A DNA stretch of 64,000 nucleotides from Clostridiales bacterium (GTDB taxonomy: Bacteria > Bacillota_A > Clostridia > Oscillospirales > Oscillospiraceae): the NCBI GenBank assembly GCA_004553625.1, contig SFKX01000015.1, forward strand, positions 1 through 64,000, given 5' to 3'. This document shows, piece by piece, positions 57,021 to 64,000 of the stretch. The position numbers were made by a program, and so were the translations under genes. Within the stretch, counting starts at the first letter, position 1, and each line of letters starts with the position of its first letter. Below the pieces are notes generated by a model. It did not search any database, was not told the DNA's origin, and was given only the letters and a program-made list of their open reading frames with translations.

Positions 57021-58295
57021 ATGGACAGACCGCTCAGGCCCTGGTACAGGATGGACAACGCGAGCTTCATGTATTCCTCCATCCAGCGGGACCAGTTTTC
57101 AGCCATATACAGGTTCTCCGCCGTGATGACGGAGCGGGTCGTGCCGGAGGCGCTACAGGCGGCGGTGGACCGTGCGCTGCCGCGCTTTCCGGGCTTTGCC
57201 GTCAAGATCTGCCGGGGCTTTTTCTGGTATTACTTCGAGCCGAACGACGCGCCCGGCCCCTATGTCCGGGAGGACGTCGCGGACCCCTGCAGGCCGGTCC
57301 GCTTCAACGAGGACAGCGGCTGGCTCATCCGGTTTTACTACTACCGCTGCCGGATCTCGCTGGAGGTGTTCCACGCCCTGGCGGACGGGGCGGGGGCCAT
57401 AGCCTTTTTCAAGGCGGTCCTCGCGGAATACCTGCGCCAGCTCGGCCGGGACATCCCGCCGGGCGAGGGCATAATAGACCTCGACGAGCCCCCGAAGCCC
57501 GAGGAGAGGGAGGACGCCTACCTCCGCTACGCGGGCAAGGCCTCGCGCGCCCTGCCGAGGGTCTCCCGAGCCTATCAGAACCGCGGCACGCCCGAGCCGT
57601 TTTACACCTTCCACGTCACGATGGGCTTTCTCTCCTCGGCACAGCTGCGGGAAAAGGCCAGGAGCTACGGCGCCTCCGTCACGGAATACCTCGCCGCCGT
57701 GCTCATGCTGCTGCTCATCGAAAAGCAGCGCCGCGAGCGCCCTATCCGCGAGAGGCCCGTGACCCTGGCCGTCCCGGTTAACCTGCGCGCATTTTTCCCG
57801 ACGCAGACGCTCAGGAACTTCATCATCACGGTCCAGCCCAGCGTGGACCCCTCGCTGGGCGACTACGACCTGCCCGGACTCATCTCGCTCGTGCGGCACT
57901 ACATGCGTCTGAGCGCCGAGCCGGTCAAGCTGCGCGCCGCCATGACCAGGGGCGTCCGCCTGCTGCTCAACCCCTTCCTCGTCCTCATCCCGCGGGCGCT
58001 CAAAAACCCCATCATGCACCTGAGTTATCACCTGACGGGCGTGGAGCCTTACAGCGCCGTTTTTACAAACCCTGGTGTGTTTACCCTACCGGACGCCATG
58101 AAACCGTTTATAGAGCACGTGGAGGCCGTTCTGGGGCAAGCTACGGTCGCAAGGCCGCACGTCTGTGCGATAAGCTGCGGCGACGTATTCGAGATAACCT
58201 TCTCCGGCGTGCAGAAGGAGAACGACCTGGAACGCGAATTTTTCCGCTTTCTGGTCCGTGAGGGCCTGCACGTCCGGGTCGAGAGCAACCGTTAG
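57021..58295 (+). CDS. CoA-dependent acyltransferase (alcohol acetyltransferase-like)
   Basis: The 424-residue protein belongs to the chloramphenicol-acetyltransferase/condensation superfamily of the AATase type. The catalytic H-x-x-x-D-G motif is H118-A-L-A-D-G123; R-P-V-T-L-A-V-P-V-N-L-R near residue 250 resembles the D-F-G-W-region strand. It has no membrane segments. It likely esterifies or acylates a small alcohol or glycolipid. The next two genes recur beside it in related genomes from memory of the families. Confidence 0.82.
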   Translation: MDRPLRPWYRMDNASFMYSSIQRDQFSAIYRFSAVMTERVVPEALQAAVDRALPRFPGFAVKICRGFFWYYFEPNDAPGPYVREDVADPCRPVRFNEDSGWLIRFYYYRCRISLEVFHALADGAGAIAFFKAVLAEYLRQLGRDIPPGEGIIDLDEPPKPEEREDAYLRYAGKASRALPRVSRAYQNRGTPEPFYTFHVTMGFLSSAQLREKARSYGASVTEYLAAVLMLLLIEKQRRERPIRERPVTLAVPVNLRAFFPTQTLRNFIITVQPSVDPSLGDYDLPGLISLVRHYMRLSAEPVKLRAAMTRGVRLLLNPFLVLIPRALKNPIMHLSYHLTGVEPYSAVFTNPGVFTLPDAMKPFIEHVEAVLGQATVARPHVCAISCGDVFEITFSGVQKENDLEREFFRFLVREGLHVRVESNR

Positions 58296-58306
58296 GGGGT
58301 GCTGCT

Positions 58307-59011
58307 GTGTCATACTGCGTTAACTGCGGCGTGGAGCTGGGCCCGGGGGCGAGGGAATGTCCCCTCTGCCGGACTCCGGTGGTGAACCCCGTCTGCCCGC
58401 CCGACGCCGCGGAGCCGGGCTTCTTCCCGGTGCGCCGCGAAGAGGTCGCGCCGGTCTCGCGCAGGGAGGCGGCCCTGCTTCTGAGCGCAATGCTGCTCTC
58501 CGTGGCGATCTGCTGCGGGCTTCTCAACCTGGTGTTCTACAGCGACGTCTGGTGGTCCTTCTTCATTGGCGGAGCGATGGCGATGCTCTGGGTCTGGTTC
58601 GTGCCGCCGCTGCTCATTCGGGGCATGTTCATCTGGGTCCGGCTGACGCTGGACGTACTGGCCGTCGGTGCATATATATGCATTATCGCTGTGGCGCTGG
58701 ACGGCATGGACTGGTTCCTGGGCCTGGCCCTGCCGATCATCGCGGCGGGCGTTGCGGTCATCCCGCTGCTGTACTGGGTGATACGCACGCGACGCTGCTC
58801 GATATTGGTCTCGACGATACTGGTGCTTATCTCGGCGGGCTTTTTTGCCGTGCTGACGGAGTTCATCTGCGACAGATATCTCCTCGGCGGCTGGACTCCG
58901 GGCTGGGCGCTGGTGGTGCTGGCCAGCTGCGTGGGCCTGAGCATACCGCTCATCATCGTCCGGCGCGTGCCGTCCCTGAGGGAAGAGGCCCGGCGCCGGT
59001 TCCACATGTAG
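58307..59011 (+). CDS. DUF6320 zinc-ribbon membrane protein
   Basis: The 234-residue protein has an N-terminal zinc ribbon (C4-x2-C7...C18-x2-C21) and about six hydrophobic helices from residue 60 on. It fits DUF6320. GTG 58307 is the only start that includes the ribbon; TAGGGGGT lies upstream. It may be the membrane partner of the acyltransferase. Confidence 0.75.
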   Translation: MSYCVNCGVELGPGARECPLCRTPVVNPVCPPDAAEPGFFPVRREEVAPVSRREAALLLSAMLLSVAICCGLLNLVFYSDVWWSFFIGGAMAMLWVWFVPPLLIRGMFIWVRLTLDVLAVGAYICIIAVALDGMDWFLGLALPIIAAGVAVIPLLYWVIRTRRCSILVSTILVLISAGFFAVLTEFICDRYLLGGWTPGWALVVLASCVGLSIPLIIVRRVPSLREEARRRFHM

Positions 59012-59029
59012 GCGCGAAAGGAGACCGGC

Positions 59030-59965
59030 ATGTCAAAGAAGAAATACAAGCTGGGCGGTGAGCCGGAAAAGCTGAAGCTCGAACCCTTCATGCGGCTGCT
59101 CAAGGCGGTGCACAGTCTGGGCGAGCCGGAGGCGATGACGAGCGAGGACCTGGAGAAGCAGCGCCGCGCCCAGGACGCGCTGGGGAACATGGCGGCGTCG
59201 ATGTCCGGACTCGTGTGGGAGCCCTTCGAGCTGGGCGGGATGCAGGCTGCCTGGATGCGCCTGGAGCGGGAGCACAGGCGGCGGAGGGTCATCCTCTACT
59301 GCCACGGCGGGGGCTATACGAGCGGCGGTCTGGGCTTTTCGAAGGTCCTGGCCTCGAAGCTCTGCCGCGCGACGGGGATGGACGTTCTGGCCTTCGACTA
59401 CCGTCTCGCGCCGGAGCACCCCTATCCCGCGGCGATAGAGGACGGGCAGGCGGCCTGGGACCACCTCATGCACATGGGCTTCGGCGCGCGGGACATCGTC
59501 CTCGCCGGGGACTCTGCCGGCGGGAACCTGGCGCTGGTGCTCTGCCTGAAACTGCGCTCGGAGGGGCGGATGCTGCCTGGGGCGCTGCTGCTGATGTCGC
59601 CCTGGACGGATATGACGATGTCCGGCGAGAGCCTGCGAGAGCGCGCCGGGATTGACCCTGCGCTCACGCCTGAATACATGGCGGCGGTGCGCGCGGCCTA
59701 CGCCGGGGACATGGACCCGAGCCTGCCGCAGTTTTCGCCGCTCTTCGCGGACTTTTCGGGTTTCCCGCCGACGCTCGTCCAGGTCGGGACGCACGAGATC
59801 CTCTTTTCGGACGCGGAGCGCCTGGCGGAGAACATGCGCGCCGCGGGGGTGGAGGTCCGGCTGGAGGTCTGGGACAGAATGTGGCACGACTTTCAGATGT
59901 ACCCCAGCCGCAGCGCCTCCGCTGCAATGCAGAACACGGCGCATTTCCTGCTGGAGAACATCTAG
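59030..59965 (+). CDS. Alpha/beta-hydrolase esterase (HSL family)
   Basis: The 311-residue enzyme has the hormone-sensitive-lipase oxyanion motif H92-G-G-G and the nucleophile elbow G-D-S162-A-G-G. The catalytic Asp lies in F-S-D-A-E and the His in M-W-H-D-F. No signal peptide. It completes the acyltransferase-DUF6320-hydrolase cluster, so acyl-ester formation and removal may be coupled. Confidence 0.88.
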   Translation: MSKKKYKLGGEPEKLKLEPFMRLLKAVHSLGEPEAMTSEDLEKQRRAQDALGNMAASMSGLVWEPFELGGMQAAWMRLEREHRRRRVILYCHGGGYTSGGLGFSKVLASKLCRATGMDVLAFDYRLAPEHPYPAAIEDGQAAWDHLMHMGFGARDIVLAGDSAGGNLALVLCLKLRSEGRMLPGALLLMSPWTDMTMSGESLRERAGIDPALTPEYMAAVRAAYAGDMDPSLPQFSPLFADFSGFPPTLVQVGTHEILFSDAERLAENMRAAGVEVRLEVWDRMWHDFQMYPSRSASAAMQNTAHFLLENI

Positions 59966-60069
59966 GGCCGGGAACATAAGCTGTGCATTTTCGTCAATAT
60001 TACCGGATATACGGGCCAAAATTTCGTCAAAATTTTTTTCAGCTTTTTTCCGGAAACTGGCCGGATATG

Positions 60070-60085
60070 ATGCAAATTTGATGCA
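60070..60085 (+). promoter_or_regulatory. Candidate response-regulator box upstream of the two-component genes
   Basis: ATGCAAATTTGATGCA contains two ATGCA units 11 bases apart. A close copy (14 of 16 bases) lies upstream of vanY at 62456-62471. TTTTCGTCA-like motifs occur further upstream. Confidence 0.55.
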
Positions 60086-60120
60086 TTTGGGGTATATCGT
60101 AATAGCCGGAGGTGAACGGC

Positions 60121-60774
60121 ATGTACAGGATACTTGTCGTGGAGGACGAGAAGCCCATAAACGATCTCATAGAGATGAACCTGTCCGAGGCGGGCTATTC
60201 CTGCGCCCGCGCCTATGACGGGATGGAGGCTGCGAATCTCCTGGAGAAGGAGAGCTTCGACCTTGTGCTCCTCGACATCATGCTGCCGAAGGTCAGCGGC
60301 TACGAGCTGCTGGACTTTATAAAGCCGCTGGGGATACCGGTCATATTCCTGACCGCTAAGGGGACCATGGCGGACAAGGTGAAGGGCCTGCGTCTTGGCG
60401 CGGACGATTACCTTGTGAAGCCCTTTGAGATAGTCGAGCTCCTGGCGAGGGTGGAGGCGGTGCTCCGCCGCGCCGGCAAAACGCTGACGGAGATAAAGAT
60501 CGAAGGACTCACGATAGACACGCGCTCCCACACCGTCACGAAGGGGACGAAGCCCATCCCGCTGACGGCGAAGGAGTTCGAGCTGCTGCTGCTATTTGTG
60601 CAGAACCGGAACATAGCGCTCTTCCGCGAGACGATATACGAGCGCGTCTGGGGCAGCGAATATATGGGCGATTCGCGGACGGTGGACCTGCACGTCCAGC
60701 GCCTGCGCAAGAAGCTGCACTGGGACGACAAGATAAAGACGATCTACAAGGTGGGATACCGACTTGAGCTCTAA
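60121..60774 (+). CDS. OmpR-family response regulator (VanR-like)
   Basis: The 217-residue regulator has a receiver domain with acidic pair E8-D9, phospho-acceptor D52 in L-L-D-I-M-L-P, and K in V-K-P-F; the winged-helix output domain contains L-T-A-K-E-F-E-L-L, then R-T-V-D-L-H-V-Q-R-L-R-K-K and Y-K-V-G-Y-R. ATG 60121 follows GGAGG; the GTG at 60112 is part of the ribosome binding region. Confidence 0.93.
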   Translation: MYRILVVEDEKPINDLIEMNLSEAGYSCARAYDGMEAANLLEKESFDLVLLDIMLPKVSGYELLDFIKPLGIPVIFLTAKGTMADKVKGLRLGADDYLVKPFEIVELLARVEAVLRRAGKTLTEIKIEGLTIDTRSHTVTKGTKPIPLTAKEFELLLLFVQNRNIALFRETIYERVWGSEYMGDSRTVDLHVQRLRKKLHWDDKIKTIYKVGYRLEL

Positions 60775-61726
60775 GTCCCCGCGCCCGGCCTTTCCGCTGG
60801 GACTGTTTTTCGCCTGCACCTGCGTGGTGGCGGTGGTGATCTGCGCCGGGGCCTGCATAGCCATAGGCCGGGGCGCGGCGCTCAGCTACGGAGCATACGC
60901 GGCCTTTCTGCTCACCGCCTCTCCGGCGGGGGGCGGGCTGGTCGCGCTCTTTTCGCTCCGGAGCCAGACCAGGGCCGCCAGGGACGCGGCGAAAAAGCAG
61001 CAGCGCGCCGAGGAACTCGAGGGCGAAATAAAGCTGCTCGAGGAGGCCGCGGACCGCAGGGAGGAGTTCATCGCCAGCTTTGCGCACGAGCTAAAGACCC
61101 CGCTCACCGCCATAATAGGCTACGCGGATATGCTCCGCTCCCGCGAGATGAGCCCCAAGAACCGCTTCACCGCCGCGGGCTACATCTTCTCGGAGGGCAA
61201 GCGGCTCGAGGCGCTCTCCCTCAAGCTCATGGAGATCATCGTCTCCGGCAAACAGGGGATAGAGCGGCGCAGGTTCGACGCGCCCTATTTCATCCGCGAG
61301 GTCGCCGCCGTGACGGTGCCGAGCCTCGCCTCCGACGGCATGACCCTCGACATGCGCTGGGAGCAGGGTGAGGTCGAGATAGAGCCGGACCTCTTCAAGA
61401 CCCTCATGGTGAACCTCATCGACAACGCGCGCAAGGCCTCCCGCAAGGGCCAGACCGTGGAGTTTTTCGGCAAGCGCGAGGACGGGGGCTACGCCTTCTA
61501 TGTCCGCGACCACGGCCGGGGCATGAAGAAGGAGGACCTCTCGCGCATAACGGAGCCCTTTTACATGATAGACAAGAGCCGGTCCCGGGCGCAGAACGGC
61601 GCCGGCCTGGGCCTGGCGCTCTGCCAGAGGATAGCCGAGCTGCACGGCACCGCCCTCGAATATGAGAGCGAGCCCGGCGTCGGGACGACTGTGCGCGTCC
61701 TCCTGAAGGGGGGCGGCGAGGCGTGA
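60764..61726 (+). CDS. Sensor histidine kinase (VanS-like)
   Basis: The 320-residue kinase has two membrane segments (about 10-34 and 43-64) with almost no outer loop, a coiled linker, and H108 in F-A-H-E-L-K-T-P-L-T-A. ATP-site motifs: N-L-I-D-N-A-R-K-A-S, D-H-G-R-G-M, and G-A-G-L-G-L-A-L. It starts at TTG 60764, overlapping the regulator gene. The short loop suggests intramembrane sensing, for instance of lipid II or cell-wall stress. Confidence 0.92.
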   Translation: MSSKSPRPAFPLGLFFACTCVVAVVICAGACIAIGRGAALSYGAYAAFLLTASPAGGGLVALFSLRSQTRAARDAAKKQQRAEELEGEIKLLEEAADRREEFIASFAHELKTPLTAIIGYADMLRSREMSPKNRFTAAGYIFSEGKRLEALSLKLMEIIVSGKQGIERRRFDAPYFIREVAAVTVPSLASDGMTLDMRWEQGEVEIEPDLFKTLMVNLIDNARKASRKGQTVEFFGKREDGGYAFYVRDHGRGMKKEDLSRITEPFYMIDKSRSRAQNGAGLGLALCQRIAELHGTALEYESEPGVGTTVRVLLKGGGEA

Positions 61727-62439
61727 AAAAGTCCTCGGGTACCTTTGCGGCCATGGCGCTGACGGCGCTGGTGTTCGCGGTCTGTCTCATCGTGCCGGCG
61801 CTCATGCTCGACGGCGGGGAGGAGCCGGGCGCGACGACGCCAGCGCCCACGCCCGCCTCCGACCTGAGCGCCGCGGAGCGCGCCTCGCTCTACGAGCGCT
61901 GCGAGTCCGGCGAGCTGGAGCGCACGCATCTCGTCGGCGAGCTCGACAGCGGCGTCACCATGGCCGCCATGAAGCGCATCGGCGCACTGGAGAACGCCCT
62001 CGTCTGCGACAGAGGCGCGGTTCAGAGCGTCGCCTCGACTGGCGCGTATTTCTACGCCATCTCGGACGGTGTGAACAGCATACGCATCCTCGAATACTAC
62101 CGCGAGTGGACCGGCGACTGGAGCAACTGGTTCATCGCCGTGCTGGACGTGGACTCGCTCGACCTGCTCTACTGCTACTACAGCGCCAGCTGCGTGCAGA
62201 ACCTCGGCAACTACAGCGACGGCCAAATCTACGAGATCGGCGGGCTCATCGGCTCCATAGGCACGGCGCTGGATATGGACGAATACGAGGTCTGGGACGC
62301 CGTGGAGGACAGCGTACCCTTCGAGCTGAAACTCAAAAACAGCGTCAGCGGCGAAACGCGGGACTACAGCGTGCAGATCCACGCCTACGAGGACGCCGCC
62401 TCCCTGCTCCTGGACATCAAGCTGAGGCTGGAAGGCTGA
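61723..62439 (+). CDS. Exported protein of the VanRS-like cluster
   Basis: The 238-residue protein has one N-terminal membrane segment (about 8-28) and a P/T-rich linker, then an outer domain with no recognised family (Y-R-E-W-T-G-D-W-S-N-W-F-I-A-V-L-D-V-D is a notable stretch). It starts at GTG 61723, overlapping the kinase stop. It could be a signal partner of the kinase. Confidence 0.65.
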   Translation: MKKSSGTFAAMALTALVFAVCLIVPALMLDGGEEPGATTPAPTPASDLSAAERASLYERCESGELERTHLVGELDSGVTMAAMKRIGALENALVCDRGAVQSVASTGAYFYAISDGVNSIRILEYYREWTGDWSNWFIAVLDVDSLDLLYCYYSASCVQNLGNYSDGQIYEIGGLIGSIGTALDMDEYEVWDAVEDSVPFELKLKNSVSGETRDYSVQIHAYEDAASLLLDIKLRLEG

Positions 62440-62455
62440 ATATTTTACAAAAAAT

Positions 62456-62471
62456 ATGCAAAAATGATGCA
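62456..62471 (+). promoter_or_regulatory. Candidate response-regulator box upstream of vanY
   Basis: ATGCAAAAATGATGCA repeats the 11-base-periodic ATGCA pair found upstream of the regulator gene; TGACGAAAA follows. Confidence 0.55.
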
Positions 62472-62492
62472 AGTCTGACGAAAATCGGATAC

Positions 62493-62529
62493 AACCGCCC
62501 TGTATCATAGTCGATACGGGGCGGTTTTT
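62493..62529 (+). terminator. Terminator between the exported-protein gene and vanY
   Basis: AACCGCCCTGTATC / GATACGGGGCGGTT (14 bp, one G-U pair, loop ATAGTC) then TTT. It separates vanY from the upstream genes. Confidence 0.8.
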
Positions 62530-62551
62530 GCCGCCCGGAAAGGAGAAGGGC

Positions 62552-63292
62552 ATGAAAAGGCTTGTATTGTTTCTGCTGGCGACGGCGCTGATACTGCTGA
62601 CGGGCATGGGCGCGGCGAGGCTCTCGGACCGCCTGCGGGGCGGAGATGAGGAGCCGGACCTGCCCGCACAAGCGGCGCGCAGCGGCCTGCCGGAGCAAGC
62701 CGGCCTCCCGGAGCCCGTGCGGGAGGAGGACTGGCGGCTCCGGCTGGTGAACGCGCAGAACCCGCTTCCGGAGGACTTCGAGCCGGAGACGGAGGAGGCC
62801 GACGGCGGCTACCTCATGGACAGCCGCGCCGTGGAGCCCCTGCGCGCGCTGCTGGATGCCGGGAGGGCCGCGGGGCTGGACCTCGTTGTCACCTCCGGCT
62901 GGCGCAGCTGGGCCTATCAGGAAAAGCTCTTCGAGGACAAGGTCGAGAGGGTCATGATAGAGACCGGCCTTTCCCGCGAGGAGGCCGAGGAGCTGGCCGC
63001 CGACGAGGTCGCCCGACCCGGCACCAGCGAGCACCAGCTCGGCCTTGCAGTTGACATAATATCAAACGCACACCCGGACCTGGACGAGAGCTGGGCGCAG
63101 ACGGAGGAGGCGGTCTGGCTCCGCGAGCACTGTGCGGAATACGGCTTTATTCTTCGCTATCCGCCGGAGAAATCGGAGCTGACGGGTATTGTCTGGGAGC
63201 CTTGGCACTTCCGCTATGTAGGCCTGGAGGCGGCGGTTTACATAATGGAAAACGGCCTCTGCCTGGAGGAGTATCTGGAGGCCTGTCCTTGA
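62552..63292 (+). CDS. vanY: VanY-like D-alanyl-D-alanine carboxypeptidase
   Basis: The 246-residue protein has an N-terminal anchor (about 5-22), an E/P-rich linker and a peptidase M15B domain: V-T-S-G-W-R-S, G-T-S-E-H-Q-L-G-L-A-V-D (zinc His and Asp) and E-P-W-H-F-R-Y-V (last zinc His). It removes the terminal D-Ala from wall precursors or stem peptides. No vanHAX ligase set is present, so glycopeptide resistance is not implied. Start 62552 follows AAAGGAG. Confidence 0.9.
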   Translation: MKRLVLFLLATALILLTGMGAARLSDRLRGGDEEPDLPAQAARSGLPEQAGLPEPVREEDWRLRLVNAQNPLPEDFEPETEEADGGYLMDSRAVEPLRALLDAGRAAGLDLVVTSGWRSWAYQEKLFEDKVERVMIETGLSREEAEELAADEVARPGTSEHQLGLAVDIISNAHPDLDESWAQTEEAVWLREHCAEYGFILRYPPEKSELTGIVWEPWHFRYVGLEAAVYIMENGLCLEEYLEACP

Positions 63293-63318
63293 CAGGGTGT
63301 GCGGGAAAATGCTATCAT
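63289..63318 (+). promoter_or_regulatory. Sigma-A promoter of the last lipoprotein gene
   Basis: TTGACA (63289-63294), 18 bases, TATCAT (63313-63318); the -35 overlaps the vanY stop. Confidence 0.65.
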
Positions 63319-63361
63319 CTGTGTCAGCAGGCATAGTACAGCGATTTGGAGGACAACAAGA

Positions 63362-64000
63362 ATGAGGAAAAAGACGAGGTATATGTCTCTTGTCCTGGCG
63401 GCGGCGCTCATGCTCACGCTTCTGGCTGGCTGCGGTTCAGAGCCGGGCGTACAGGAGACGTCCGGGCCGGAACAGGACGCAGAGGGCAAGGTCTGGGTCT
63501 CCGAGTTCACGGAGCTGGCGGATGTGGATTACATCAACCAGGCTTTCAGCGGGGACGGAAAGTTCTATTTCAGCTACACGGAGTATGACGAGGAAAACGG
63601 CACTTCCACGCCCAGACTCTGGTGCTGCGATACTCAGGCGGGCGAGTTCACGCAGCTGCCGGGTTACGTTCAGCCCGAGCCGCCGGAGGGCGTTGAGCAG
63701 AGCTATGCGGATATCTCCGCGCTCGTCCCGACTTCGGACGGTAAGCTGCTGGCGGCGGAGTACATAGGCGGAACGAAGTTCAACCTGCCCGAGGGCTTTT
63801 CCGGCACGGAGGAAGAGAAGTATGAGTACGCCGAGTATGTGACGGAAAGCAGCTTGTCCATCCTGGACGGGACCGGCGCCAGAACGGGCGAGATAGACCT
63901 TACGGCGGCGGGCGAGGCGGCCAAGGCCGCGCTGGAGGCCCAGGGCGAGAGCTATTATGCCGAGTCGGTGGGCAATATTGCGCCGGGGCCGGACGGCAGC
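63362..64000 (+). CDS. Lipoprotein, N-terminal part
   Basis: The frame is open to the end of the window (213 residues). It has a lipobox L-A-G-C (Cys24), then a region with beta-propeller-like phrases (F-S-G-D-G-K-F-Y-F-S-Y, L-W-C-C-D-T, P-T-S-D-G-K-L-L). This resembles lipoproteins with an N-terminal propeller and a C-terminal solute-binding domain, but the remainder lies outside the window. Confidence 0.75.
   Translation, partial: MRKKTRYMSLVLAAALMLTLLAGCGSEPGVQETSGPEQDAEGKVWVSEFTELADVDYINQAFSGDGKFYFSYTEYDEENGTSTPRLWCCDTQAGEFTQLPGYVQPEPPEGVEQSYADISALVPTSDGKLLAAEYIGGTKFNLPEGFSGTEEEKYEYAEYVTESSLSILDGTGARTGEIDLTAAGEAAKAALEAQGESYYAESVGNIAPGPDGS

Noticed and set aside
60121..63292. Vancomycin resistance operon
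   Set aside because: Only regulator, kinase and VanY-like genes occur; the D-Ala-D-Lac or D-Ala-D-Ser ligase and VanH/VanX/VanT genes are absent.

Overview
The window looks like chromosomal DNA from a GC-rich anaerobic Clostridia species, most likely an Oscillospiraceae gut bacterium of the Oscillibacter/Lawsonibacter kind. The reasons are the spore maturation pair spmA-spmB, an AbrB regulator, the redox repressor Rex, S-layer-homology (SLH) surface proteins, Firmicutes-type lipoproteins and promoters with 17-base spacers. Species assignment is inference; there is no rRNA in the window.

Left part (1-12.8 kb): the end of an SLH protein; a predicted nucleotidyltransferase; a hyuA-hyuB-cupin hydantoinase/oxoprolinase operon; and a six-gene minus-strand operon secA-pgeF-peptide-binding lipoprotein-cdd-LysR-type HTH-SLH/M15 peptidase that hints at cell-wall peptide turnover. 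From 12.9 to 24.5 kb lie small accessory genes: a GNAT acetyltransferase, a DUF3795 protein, a CMD-cupin fusion, a thioredoxin/thioredoxin-reductase/DUF6132 operon, a macro-domain and vWA pair, a minus-strand operon of ligand-binding folds headed by a WYL regulator, and a lone AT-richer PD-(D/E)XK nuclease-like gene beside tRNA-Pro.

Middle part (24.8-50.3 kb) is mostly housekeeping: trmB-xth-dusB with an ECF sigma/anti-sigma pair, rex, an SLH protein, mnmE, a complete hisZGDCBHAF-IE operon, abrB, spmAB, a SLOG gene, DUF1934-argS, an FMN-riboswitch-controlled ribU, a SpoVB/MATE-like flippase, recG, a 3-methyladenine glycosylase, apbE and tRNA-Arg(CCG). Two copies of a roughly 170-base structured repeat sit between convergent genes at 14.7 and 45.0 kb. 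A likely small RNA lies between spmB and the SLOG gene.

A 5.6-kb integrated element (50.33-55.93 kb) is inserted at the 3' end of tRNA-Arg. It carries a tyrosine integrase, a phage-type repressor, small phage-like regulators and possible replication genes, but no capsid, terminase or relaxase. Its att repeats, integrase arm-site repeats, repressor operators and a divergent promoter with three 17-base boxes can all be read in the sequence.

Right part (56-64 kb): a DUF4358 lipoprotein, an acyltransferase-DUF6320-esterase cluster, and a VanRS-like two-component system followed by an exported protein and a VanY-like D,D-carboxypeptidase. A shared direct repeat upstream of both the regulator and vanY suggests a small cell-wall-response regulon. 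The window ends inside another lipoprotein gene.
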